A model generated the notes under the pieces. That model had not been told where the DNA came from. It worked only from the letters and a program-made list of their open reading frames with translations, and did no database searches. A stretch of 6,728 nt of DNA from Mesotoga sp. (GTDB lineage: Bacteria; Thermotogota; Thermotogae; Petrotogales; Kosmotogaceae), in assembly GCA_011620045.1 (NCBI GenBank), contig WOZY01000299.1, positions 1 to 6,728 of the forward strand, written 5' to 3'. A program made the position numbers and the translations under genes. Shown piece by piece: positions 1 to 6,579 of this stretch (the first letter of the stretch is position 1; each line of letters starts with the position of its first letter).

Positions 1-474
1 CTCCCGCCTTTGAGAGAAAGGAAGAGTGATATCCCACTAATCTTCGACGAAATTCTTGAGAAAAAGGGATACCTCGTCAAGTTTGAGAATATTCCGCAGG
101 ACCTGAAGGAAAGATTCCTGTCATACAGCTATCCGGGAAATGTGAGGGAATTGATCAACATGATTGAGGAGTATCTGGCGGTGAATGATGTTGTTCAAGC
201 TTCCGTCAGTTCCTCCATGTCGAAGAATGTCAAGGTTCTGGCCGAGGAGGCAATAGTCGCCAGAATGGTAAATGGGACAAGTTACAAAGACTTTCTTCAG
301 GAGGTCTACAAGAGCGTTTCACAAGAGCTCCTATTGCAACGTTCGGAAGTCCTGGGAAATGACATAAATGAAATTGCCAAGGAATTTGGCCTCACAACAA
401 GAAGGATAAGAGATCTGCTTGCAGAGCTAAACAGCTCTGCAAGAACACTTGCTCCGAATGATGATAGTGAGTGA
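1..474 (+). CDS. C-terminal part of a sigma-54-type AAA+ transcriptional activator (5' truncated by window)
   Basis: Reading frame 1 is open from the first base, so the gene starts upstream; the TTG at base 10 is internal to a conserved motif and is not a real start. Counting base 1 as codon 1, residues 1-13 (LPPLRERKSDIPL) match the conserved LPPLRERxxDIPLL segment of NtrC-family AAA+ domains, and residues 45-51 (PGNVREL) match their sensor-2 motif. After a linker, residues about 119-143 look like a Fis-type helix-turn-helix (INEIAKEFGLTTRRIRDLL). Family members hydrolyse ATP to open promoters held by sigma-54 RNA polymerase and bind enhancer-like sites through the C-terminal helix-turn-helix. 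The GAFTGA loop, Walker motifs and sensory domain lie outside the window, so the signal and the true dependence on sigma-54 cannot be judged. It is separated from phoH by 70 bp containing a possible promoter, so it is probably a separate transcription unit. Confidence 0.85.
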   Translation, partial: LPPLRERKSDIPLIFDEILEKKGYLVKFENIPQDLKERFLSYSYPGNVRELINMIEEYLAVNDVVQASVSSSMSKNVKVLAEEAIVARMVNGTSYKDFLQEVYKSVSQELLLQRSEVLGNDINEIAKEFGLTTRRIRDLLAELNSSARTLAPNDDSE

Positions 475-514
475 AATGCCGATGCATTAATTCCTCCTTA
501 TCTCGGAATATTAA

Positions 515-522
515 TGTATAAT
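515..522 (+). promoter_or_regulatory. Candidate -10 promoter element for the phoH operon
   Basis: A perfect TATAAT lies at 517-522, preceded directly by TG. It sits in the only gap of the plus-strand gene run, 22 bases before the phoH start. Transcription from it would begin near 529 and give a very short leader holding the SD. No convincing -35 hexamer is seen at the expected distance (494-499 reads ctcctt), so strength is uncertain. This is inference from position and the -10 match only. Confidence 0.45.
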
Positions 523-531
523 CTCTGGAGT

Positions 532-539
532 AGGAGGTG
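532..539 (+). promoter_or_regulatory. Strong ribosome binding site fixing the TTG start of phoH
   Basis: AGGAGGTG is a full match to the anti-Shine-Dalgarno sequence and ends five bases before the TTG at 545. This decides the start codon: no ATG or GTG in the frame is better placed. Confidence 0.85.
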
Positions 540-544
540 TTCTT

Positions 545-1522
545 TTGGCGGTACGAAAGCTCAGTCTTCCCACAGGAGTTGAAGTCGCCGAGCTTTTCGG
601 AGAGTATGATCGAAAAGCGAAGTTTATTCAGAAAAAACTTGATGTAAGGATTTCTATTATTGGTGATGAGATCTGGATAAAAGGCGAAGACGGTAGTGGA
701 ATTGACATAGCTGGAAAGATTGTGGATGAACTCGTTCAAATTAGCAGAGACGGCCATCTTGTAGAGTGGAGGGAGTTTGAGTATATTGTTGATCAGCACC
801 TGCAGCACGACGAAGATGGAGAAAGTTTCAAGGGGGTTTACAACGAAGTAAAGGAGACAGCTTTACTTTCCAATAGAATAAGACCCAAAACGATCGGGCA
901 GAAGAATTACATGGAAATGATGAAGGAGAGGGAACTCGTCTTCTCTATCGGTCCCGCCGGAACTGGAAAGACTTATTTGGCGGTAGCAATGGCCGTCGAT
1001 TTCCTGAAATCAGGAAAGGTACAGCGGATAATTCTAACTCGCCCCGCCGTTGAGGCCGGTGAGAAGTTGGGTTATCTTCCCGGAACTCTTCTTGACAAAG
1101 TTGACCCTTATTTGAGGCCCCTCTACGACGCGCTTATGGAGATGATCCCTGCAGAGAAACTCGCTTATTACAGAGAGAGCTCGATAATCGAAGTTGTCCC
1201 TCTTGCATATATGAGAGGAAGGACCCTGAACAACTCTTTCATAATTCTTGACGAAGCACAAAATACCACTTATCAGCAAATGAAGATGTTTCTTACCAGG
1301 ATAGGCTTCGGATCAAGGGTAGTGGTTACGGGGGACATAACTCAGATTGACCTTCCAAGGGAATCGGGGTCGGGCCTAGTTGTTGTGCAGAAGGTATTGG
1401 ATTCGATCTCTACAGTCGGGTTTTCCTACCTGACAGAACAGGATGTAGTGAGAAATCCCCTTGTGAAAGACATTATAAAGGCTTACGATGAGTATGAAAG
1501 AGAAGAAAAGGTCGAGGAATAG
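545..1522 (+). CDS. phoH: PhoH family P-loop ATPase
   Basis: 325 residues, the usual length for PhoH/YbeZ proteins. Residues 1-90 form the family's N-terminal KH-like region. The ATPase core follows: Walker A GPAGTGKT at 136-143, the family segment RPAVEAGEKLGYLPG at 166-180, Walker B FIILDEAQN at 232-240, and TGDITQIDLP at 262-271, which resembles a helicase motif. PhoH proteins are cytoplasmic ATPases thought to act on RNA; they commonly neighbour and functionally pair with the endoribonuclease YbeY, found here two genes downstream. The TTG start is set by the AGGAGGTG SD five bases upstream. The 3' end overlaps the following membrane HD gene by 35 nt. All expected catalytic motifs are intact. 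The exact RNA substrate is unknown for the family, so the call is to family level. Confidence 0.96.
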   Translation: MAVRKLSLPTGVEVAELFGEYDRKAKFIQKKLDVRISIIGDEIWIKGEDGSGIDIAGKIVDELVQISRDGHLVEWREFEYIVDQHLQHDEDGESFKGVYNEVKETALLSNRIRPKTIGQKNYMEMMKERELVFSIGPAGTGKTYLAVAMAVDFLKSGKVQRIILTRPAVEAGEKLGYLPGTLLDKVDPYLRPLYDALMEMIPAEKLAYYRESSIIEVVPLAYMRGRTLNNSFIILDEAQNTTYQQMKMFLTRIGFGSRVVVTGDITQIDLPRESGSGLVVVQKVLDSISTVGFSYLTEQDVVRNPLVKDIIKAYDEYEREEKVEE

Positions 1523-2981
1523 CGATATCCCTAAAGTCCAATTCCCTCTAGAGAGACTCCTGAATGTCAAAGATCTCACGAATTTTGTTGTCTTTCCCGT
1601 ATTTCTTGCCCTGCTGAACAGGTTGCCATTCCTTGCGCTTCCCTCAAAATCCTTTCTGTATTTTGTGGGCTCGGCGATTCTCTGGTATATTTTTGCTGAA
1701 AGGTCCGTGAGGAGCAACAGGTACTTCAATCTTCACAGGGCATACCGGATAACATTCTTTTCGGTGGTCGCTTTTGGGGTTTTTGTGAATTCCTTCGTGC
1801 CCTCACTTACGGAAGAGGCCTTATTGCCTGAGATGACTCCAATCTTTCTCAGTGTGTCAATGGTGACGGTACTGATAGGTTATCAGGAAGGAATAGGCAG
1901 CGGATTGTTTATGTCGTTCCTTGCATCTGCCAATCTCGATAACTCACTTGAGACTTTCATCTTGTTGTCTGTAGTAGTGCTGGCGACAGCGCTTACAACA
2001 AGAGCAATAGAGAGAAGAATCGAAATTGCCAGAGCCGGATTTGAAGTCAGTTTGATATTCGTGGCGATTAACGCGATCAGAATAATACTCCAGGGAGAGC
2101 CTTTACACGCGCTGGATCTGCTGATTGCTTTTGCCAATCCGATTTTATCTTCGGTAATTGTAATTGGAATAGTCCCTTATCTGGAATACGCTAGCAGAAT
2201 CTACTCGAACACCGGCCTCATAGAGTTGGGGAATCTCTCTCACCCACTGCTGAAGAATTTATCGATATACGCACCTGGAACCTATTATCACAGCATATCA
2301 CTTGCCAACCTTTCGGAAGCCGCTGCTGAGAAAATCGGAGCGAACTCCATACTTGCTAGAGTTGCTTCGTATTTTCACGACATAGGGAAATCGAAACGGC
2401 CACAATATTTCACTGAGAACCAGCAAGAGGGGACAAATCCGCACGATAATATTACACCTTCAATGTCGAATCTTGTGATAAACGAACACGTAAAGCAGGG
2501 TATCGAACTGGCCAGAAAGTACAGGCTTCCGCTTCTTGTGGAGGACGTTATCAAAGAACATCACGGGACAAGAATCAAGAAATTCTTCTTTCACAAGGCG
2601 AAGACACTGGGTCAGGAAGAACGGAGCGACGATTTCAGGTACCCGGGTCCAAAGCCCCAGTTTAAGGAGTCTGGAATAATCATGCTGGCCGATTCGGTCG
2701 AGGCGGCGTTCAAGAGTATAAACAAGCCTACTCCCGCAAAAACCCAGGAGCTGGTCGAAGAGGTTGTCAACGGCATCTATAATGAAAGACAACTTGACCA
2801 GAGTGGTCTTGATCTGGATGATCTGGAGAAGATCATTGAAGCCTTCACCAGAGTTCTGATGAGCATGAATCAACAGAGAATCGAGTATCCGAAAGAGGCT
2901 ACTGAAAAGGTGGTGTCGATCAGTGGAGATTCTGATTCAAAACAGCACACCGAAGAAGATAGAAAAGAGCAAAATAACTAG
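1488..2981 (+). CDS. PgpH-like multi-spanning membrane HD-domain phosphohydrolase (probable cyclic-dinucleotide phosphodiesterase)
   Basis: 497 residues. A basic N-terminus is followed by about seven hydrophobic segments between residues 30 and 230, then a cytoplasmic HD domain. Family marks include LSHPLLKNLSIYAPGTYYHS (about 250-269; H268), HDIGK at 297-301, the NPHDN segment at 317-321, EHHGT at 357-361 and the late metal-ligand region LADSVEAA at 400-407 (D402). This metal-binding set matches the 7TM-HD family whose member PgpH degrades c-di-AMP; that substrate is inferred here. Unlike typical PgpH (roughly 700-800 residues), there is no large extracellular domain between the first and second membrane segments. 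The start is the ATG at 1488 with AAAGG six bases upstream, inside the phoH 3' end; ATG 1494 is an alternative. The last 19 or so codons overlap ybeY and encode a hydrophilic tail. Confidence 0.92.
   Translation: MSMKEKKRSRNSDIPKVQFPLERLLNVKDLTNFVVFPVFLALLNRLPFLALPSKSFLYFVGSAILWYIFAERSVRSNRYFNLHRAYRITFFSVVAFGVFVNSFVPSLTEEALLPEMTPIFLSVSMVTVLIGYQEGIGSGLFMSFLASANLDNSLETFILLSVVVLATALTTRAIERRIEIARAGFEVSLIFVAINAIRIILQGEPLHALDLLIAFANPILSSVIVIGIVPYLEYASRIYSNTGLIELGNLSHPLLKNLSIYAPGTYYHSISLANLSEAAAEKIGANSILARVASYFHDIGKSKRPQYFTENQQEGTNPHDNITPSMSNLVINEHVKQGIELARKYRLPLLVEDVIKEHHGTRIKKFFFHKAKTLGQEERSDDFRYPGPKPQFKESGIIMLADSVEAAFKSINKPTPAKTQELVEEVVNGIYNERQLDQSGLDLDDLEKIIEAFTRVLMSMNQQRIEYPKEATEKVVSISGDSDSKQHTEEDRKEQNN
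2906..2915 (+). promoter_or_regulatory. Ribosome binding site fixing the GTG start of ybeY inside the HD gene
   Basis: AAAGGTGGTG differs at one base from the ideal AAAGGAGGTG and ends seven bases before the GTG at 2923. It lies within the coding sequence of the upstream gene and supports a GTG start giving MEILIQN, the expected YbeY N-terminus. Confidence 0.75.
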
Positions 2982-3351
2982 CATTGTAGATAAGGTGATT
3001 AGGGCAGAACTTGGAGACAGAGATATTGGAACATTGAACATTCTGCTTACAGATGATTCCGAAATTGAAAGCATAAACAAGGAATTCAGGCACAAAGATG
3101 AACCAACAGACGTTCTTTCTTTTCAGTATGGTTTGGAAGAAGAGACGATTGGTGATATAGTAATTTCGCTCGACAGAATCTCCGAACAGGCTGCCGAGTT
3201 TGAGAACTCCTTTGAAGAAGAACTCTACTATATCTTGATACACGGTGTACTGCATGTGCTAGGTTATACCCACCTTGGATACGATGATGAAGGAGAAGAG
3301 ATATTTGATCTCCAGAAAGATTACTATACACGATTTGTTGAGGAGGGATAG
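2923..3351 (+). CDS. ybeY: YbeY endoribonuclease / rRNA maturation factor
   Basis: 142 residues, normal for the family. The zinc-binding signature HxxxHxxxxxH is intact: HGVLHVLGYTH with H107, H111 and H117. The conserved stretch NKEFRHKDEPTDVLSF (52-67, including the conserved R56) and GDIVIS (77-82) are also present. YbeY is a metal-dependent single-strand RNase that acts in 16S rRNA 3'-end maturation and in quality control of defective ribosomes. It starts with GTG 59 nt before the end of the HD gene, behind a near-perfect SD, and ends 3 nt before the DUF1015 gene. Its place near phoH and the HD phosphohydrolase is conserved in many bacteria, including Bacillus, which supports both the calls and co-expression. 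Confidence 0.97.
   Translation: MEILIQNSTPKKIEKSKITSIVDKVIRAELGDRDIGTLNILLTDDSEIESINKEFRHKDEPTDVLSFQYGLEEETIGDIVISLDRISEQAAEFENSFEEELYYILIHGVLHVLGYTHLGYDDEGEEIFDLQKDYYTRFVEEG
3341..3347 (+). promoter_or_regulatory. Ribosome binding site for the DUF1015 gene, overlapping the ybeY 3' end
   Basis: AGGAGGG lies in the last codons of ybeY and ends seven bases before the TTG at 3355. It justifies the TTG start, which gives the SDFRPFRAVRP N-terminus expected of this family. Confidence 0.8.
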
Positions 3352-3354
3352 AGC

Positions 3355-4596
3355 TTGTCTGATTTCAGACCTTTTAGAGCGGTGAGACCTGCGGAGGGAA
3401 TGGAGCAAAAGGTAAACTGCCCGCCTTATGATGTCATATCGTTTGAAGAAGCCAGAGAGATTGGGAGAAGCCCCGAGAGTTTCATTCATGTCATCAGAGC
3501 TGAGATTGATCTTCCCATGGAATCAGATCATTATGCCGAGTCGGTATATATGAAAGCCAAAGAGAACTTCGAAAGAATGCTTCATGATGGAATCCTCGTA
3601 CAGGAGGAGGAACCGATCTATTACATTTACTGGCAGAAGATGAAAGATCATGTTCAGATTGGAGTAGTCGGCGGAGCTAGTGTGGAAGAGTATCAGAAAG
3701 ATCTAATCAAGAAGCATGAACTCACAAGACAGGACAAAGAAGAAGACAGGGTAAAGCATATAAGAACTGTCAATGCAAATACGGGAATGGTCTTCCTCAC
3801 ATTTAGAGCAAATGAAAAGCTTGATACTCTTTTGCAGGACTACTGCAAGCAATTACCTCTGTCGATGCGAGTCATAGATGAAAACGATGTTGAACATAGA
3901 CTGTATGCCGTCAAGGAAAAGGAAAAGGTGGCGGAGCTGAGGAGCGCATTTGAAGAAGTCGAGTGCATGTATATTGCCGATGGTCACCATCGTGCAGCAT
4001 CTTCTTCCAGAGTGAGGGAGATTCTGAAGGAATCCGACCCGGGTCATACGGGAGATGAAGAGTACAACTTCTTCATGGCAGTAGCGTTTCCCCATTCTCA
4101 TCTTAAGATAATGGACTATAACAGAGTAGTTAAGGATCTGAATGGTCTGTCCGAGTCGGAATTCTTAGAGAGAGTCAGTCGTGCCTTTGAAGTTGAAGAT
4201 GCTCCGGAGAGTCCTTTCAGGCCTTTGAAGAGACACGACTTCGGAATGTGCCTTTTGGGAAAGTGGTACAAACTCACCGCAAGAGAAGGCACGTTTGACG
4301 CGAAGGACCCCGTCTCCAGCCTTGATGTCGATATACTTCAGAAGAACCTTCTGAGCCCTATTCTTGGGATCGATAATCCTAGAAAGGATTCAAGGATCGA
4401 TTTCGTCGGAGGAATTAGGGGCCTGAAGGCTCTTGAAAACAGAATAGCAAACGGCTGGGCGGTTGCGTTTTCGATGTTCCCCACTTCGATGGAGGAACTA
4501 TTGGCTGTCGCCGATCAGGGAAGGATAATGCCTCCAAAATCGACCTGGTTCGAGCCAAAACTGCGCAGCGGACTTGTGGTTCATTTACTTAGATGA
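3355..4596 (+). CDS. DUF1015 family protein of unknown function
   Basis: 413 residues, full length for the family. Recognised by FRPFRAVRP near the N-terminus, NCPPYDVIS (21-29), KKHELTRQDKEEDRVKH (119-135), the ADGHHRAA block (208-215) and the C-terminal MPPKSTWFEPKLRSGL (392-407). It has no signal peptide or membrane segment, so it is probably cytoplasmic. The conserved His/Asp/Arg-rich blocks suggest an enzyme, but no reaction can be assigned from sequence. In other bacteria I recall such genes beside serine-biosynthesis genes; none is present here. It follows ybeY by 3 nt and overlaps ispD by 4 nt (ATGA), so it is made together with RNA-processing and isoprenoid genes. All family blocks are intact, with no sign of decay. 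Confidence 0.93.
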   Translation: MSDFRPFRAVRPAEGMEQKVNCPPYDVISFEEAREIGRSPESFIHVIRAEIDLPMESDHYAESVYMKAKENFERMLHDGILVQEEEPIYYIYWQKMKDHVQIGVVGGASVEEYQKDLIKKHELTRQDKEEDRVKHIRTVNANTGMVFLTFRANEKLDTLLQDYCKQLPLSMRVIDENDVEHRLYAVKEKEKVAELRSAFEEVECMYIADGHHRAASSSRVREILKESDPGHTGDEEYNFFMAVAFPHSHLKIMDYNRVVKDLNGLSESEFLERVSRAFEVEDAPESPFRPLKRHDFGMCLLGKWYKLTAREGTFDAKDPVSSLDVDILQKNLLSPILGIDNPRKDSRIDFVGGIRGLKALENRIANGWAVAFSMFPTSMEELLAVADQGRIMPPKSTWFEPKLRSGLVVHLLR

Positions 4597-5297
4597 AAAC
4601 AGGGGCACTCATAGTAGCTGGTGGTTTGGGGCTGAGAATGCATTCTTCCCTTCCAAAACAGTTTATGTCTCTTGCAGGAAAAGAGATATTCGTGAGATCC
4701 GTGGAAATATTTCACGGATCTGCTCATGTTGATTTTATTGTGCTTGTCATTCACAAGGACTGGATAGGCCAGGCGAGGAAGATTCTCGAGGAAAGAGGAA
4801 TTGACTCAGTAAGTGTCGTGTCTGGAGGAGAGACTAGGCAAGAGTCCGTTCAAAACGGGCTTTTGTTCTGCGAGACAGTCAAACCAGAGATAGTCATGAT
4901 ACATGATGCAGCAAGACCTTTCTTTTCGAACAAGCAGATTCCGGAGATCCTTAGACTTATCGCTCCTGGAACGGGAGTCGTAGTAACTGAAAAAGCAACA
5001 GAGACAGTATATCTGGTGCAAGATGAAGTAGTAGTCGACGTTCCGAATAGAAGTAATCTCAGAAGGGCAGAGACCCCACAGACCTTCACGTTTCATGAAA
5101 TCGTGCAGGCACACAGAAAAGCAGTTGCAGATGGAATTCAAAACTCAACTGATGATGCGCAACTGTTCATAGGGTGCGGCGGCAGTGTGGTTACTGTCGA
5201 CTCGATCGTTCCAAACCCAAAGATAACTACTCCTCTCGACTTCGAAATGGCCGAACTAATGATGAACAGAGAATATGACTTCAATGGAGGAAACTAA
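4593..5297 (+). CDS. ispD: 2-C-methyl-D-erythritol 4-phosphate cytidylyltransferase
   Basis: 234 residues, the normal IspD length. It joins CTP and 2-C-methyl-D-erythritol 4-phosphate to give CDP-methylerythritol, the third step of the MEP route to isoprenoids, in the cytoplasm. Motifs: the nucleotide-binding loop VAGGLGLRMHSSLPKQF (8-24, with R15 and K22), HDAARPF (104-110, D105 and R108), RRAETPQTF (157-165), TDDAQ (186-190) and NPKITTPLDFEMAE (208-221, K210). These cover the cytidine- and methylerythritol-phosphate-contacting residues known from characterised IspD. A related ribitol-5-phosphate cytidylyltransferase is a less likely alternative. The ATG overlaps the DUF1015 stop (ATGA) and no SD is visible upstream, so translation probably depends on coupling. 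The early coding region contains a strong inverted repeat. The stop overlaps the stop of the convergent hydrolase pseudogene. Confidence 0.94.
   Translation: MKTGALIVAGGLGLRMHSSLPKQFMSLAGKEIFVRSVEIFHGSAHVDFIVLVIHKDWIGQARKILEERGIDSVSVVSGGETRQESVQNGLLFCETVKPEIVMIHDAARPFFSNKQIPEILRLIAPGTGVVVTEKATETVYLVQDEVVVDVPNRSNLRRAETPQTFTFHEIVQAHRKAVADGIQNSTDDAQLFIGCGGSVVTVDSIVPNPKITTPLDFEMAELMMNREYDFNGGN
4695..4721 (+). repeat. 27-nt near-perfect inverted repeat inside ispD
   Basis: AGATCCGTG (4695-4703) is exactly complementary to CACGGATCT (4713-4721). The pairing extends inward with one G-U and two A-U pairs, leaving a 3-nt loop, so the mRNA could form a stem of about 12 bp. It lies about 100 nt into ispD and encodes ordinary residues (RSVEIFHGS). 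There is no immediate U-run, so it is not a typical terminator. A regulatory role is unproven. Confidence 0.6.
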
Positions 5298-6470
5298 TAC
5301 TCACTTAAAGAGAATTCGGGCACGAAATCCGAGAGCTTGAAAAGTGGCCCAACGCTTTTGCCGAAAAAGATACTATCAAAGAAGAACTTCACCGCACTGT
5401 CCAGATAATTCATCGCATCTTTTTTGTTCATGAACCTTCCTGTCTCGCCGAAGAAGTAAGTTAGTGGAGAGAGATTTCTGACCATTGCGAAGTCGACATG
5501 TCTCATGCCACTTATGCGTAAGTTGTAGTTCGATTTTACAGAGTCTTCCGGAATCATGGAAAGGAACTCGCCATTGACACCGGATTCCCATTCACTTGAA
5601 GTCATCAACAGTACTGGATTTGAAAGCCCTGAAACCAGTTCCTGAATGGTGAAACCTTCAAGGGTAGGATCGGCCAAGACCATTGGGACTTCCTTGTTTT
5701 AGAGCGCATACCGTATGGCGACGGACCCACCTTCGGAACGGCCGTAGAGACCGATGCCCTCCATATCCAACCTTTCTTAGAAATCTGAAGAAGGATCTTC
5801 GTTCATCTCTTTGAGAAACTCAATTACATAGTCAATATCACGAGAAAGATATTCGGACAGAAACCTGAGTTTATTCACTCTAGTGCCTAAAGGCAATCCG
5901 TCAAGAAGATCCTTTCCCAAAAAATAATAGACGCTATTGTCCGAAAAGTTTACCACTGCACAGGCGCCCGGGTGCTCTATTCCTGCGACAAGATATCCGC
6001 TGCTAGCCAGAGAATCGGCCAGGGAGGTATGTAATTCACTTATTGACGACCAACCGAGAAGCAATATGACAATAGGTCAGCTAGACGAATCCATGGATGG
6101 CGGTGCACCTGTGAATGAATTAGTTCGTACTCTGTATAGATGGTCGAATAAGTCCTTTGGGTAATCGGTCATTATCTTGAAATCCCCAAAGACAATCGGA
6201 CCATTGTTCATCCAACCCTTTCTTTCATAACCGAAACCTCATCTGCTGGATACCAAAAATCCAGCCGTATCTTCGCGGAATCAGAGTAATTGATTCCTGA
6301 AACTCCTATCGGTTCGGGATTCGTTACTTCGAAAGAACGAAACCCCACGCTGTGAGGTACGCCTGGAAAGGGCATATCATTTAGCGGGAAGAGGTAGTTA
6401 AGAAGAGCTAAAGTTCCCAAAAAAATTCCAAAAATAGCATAGACATTGAGTGACCCACTTTCGATTTCAA
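5294..6470 (-). pseudogene. Decayed membrane-anchored alpha/beta hydrolase (PAF-acetylhydrolase-like)
   Basis: Joining three frames gives one product of about 392 residues. Restoring one base at each of two frameshifts makes 5294-6470 exactly 393 codons. The N-terminus is one hydrophobic anchor, then PFPGVPHSVGF and DFWYPAD as in PAF-acetylhydrolase/dienelactone-hydrolase relatives. Core pieces follow in order: LLLGWSS (oxyanion region, usual His replaced by Leu), GYLVAGIEHPGA, LSEYLSRDIDYVIEFL, the nucleophile elbow GRSEGG (codons 5726-5743, Ser at 5735-5737), VLADPT (Asp codon 5669-5671) and GMRHVDF (His codon 5498-5500). Lesions: a frameshift near the A7 tract at 6419-6425, a second near 6236-6238, TGA at 6077-6079, TAA at 5777-5779 and TAA at 5699-5701. 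The start is taken as the TTG at 6468-6470 because of its SD; ATG 6496-6498 in another frame has none. The substrate is unknown. It is convergent with ispD, and the two stop codons overlap. Confidence 0.85.
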
Positions 6471-6475
6471 GACCG

Positions 6476-6484
6476 CACCTCCCC
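6476..6484 (-). promoter_or_regulatory. Ribosome binding site of the hydrolase pseudogene
   Basis: On the minus strand this reads GGGGAGGTG, ending five bases before the TTG at 6470. That is the same SD-to-TTG spacing as phoH. It favours this start over the upstream ATG at 6498 and implies that the first 15 or so codons lie in a different frame from the rest because of the T7-tract frameshift. Confidence 0.6.
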
Positions 6485-6524
6485 AGAAGATGTTGCATAA
6501 ATGCCAGATAGTATCTCGATTCTT

Positions 6525-6533
6525 GATTATACC
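6525..6533 (-). promoter_or_regulatory. Candidate extended -10 promoter of the hydrolase pseudogene
   Basis: The minus strand reads TGGTATAAT, a perfect extended -10 (TGnTATAAT). Transcription would start near 6518, giving a leader of roughly 48 nt to the TTG start. There is no clear -35, which extended -10 promoters can do without. The palindromic repeat cluster begins about 45 bp upstream. Confidence 0.5.
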
Positions 6534-6579
6534 AAGATCCATTTTGGGAAGTAGTGCATGAGAGACAGCAGTTGGAAGG

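Noticed and set aside
392..808. Minus-strand open frame of 138 codons
   Set aside because: It lies across the intergenic gap and the phoH 5' region and is antisense to well-supported genes; its product has no recognisable motifs.
5341..5360. Possible terminator for the operon: AAAAGTG-gcccaa-CGCTTTT, a 7-bp stem with one G-U pair and four Ts
   Set aside because: The stem is AT-rich and weak, the T-run is only four bases and is part of the stem, and it lies inside the coding part of the hydrolase pseudogene.
5699..5779. In-frame TAA codons at 5699-5701 and 5777-5779 as possible recoding (programmed readthrough)
   Set aside because: A third stop (TGA 6077-6079) and two frameshifts in the same gene make ordinary decay far more likely. 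No selenocysteine-type element is evident, and two of the stops are TAA.
5937..6164. Plus-strand open frame of 75 codons opposite the hydrolase
   Set aside because: The minus strand here carries clear hydrolase motifs (GYLVAGIEHPGA), while the plus-strand product shows no family features and no SD.
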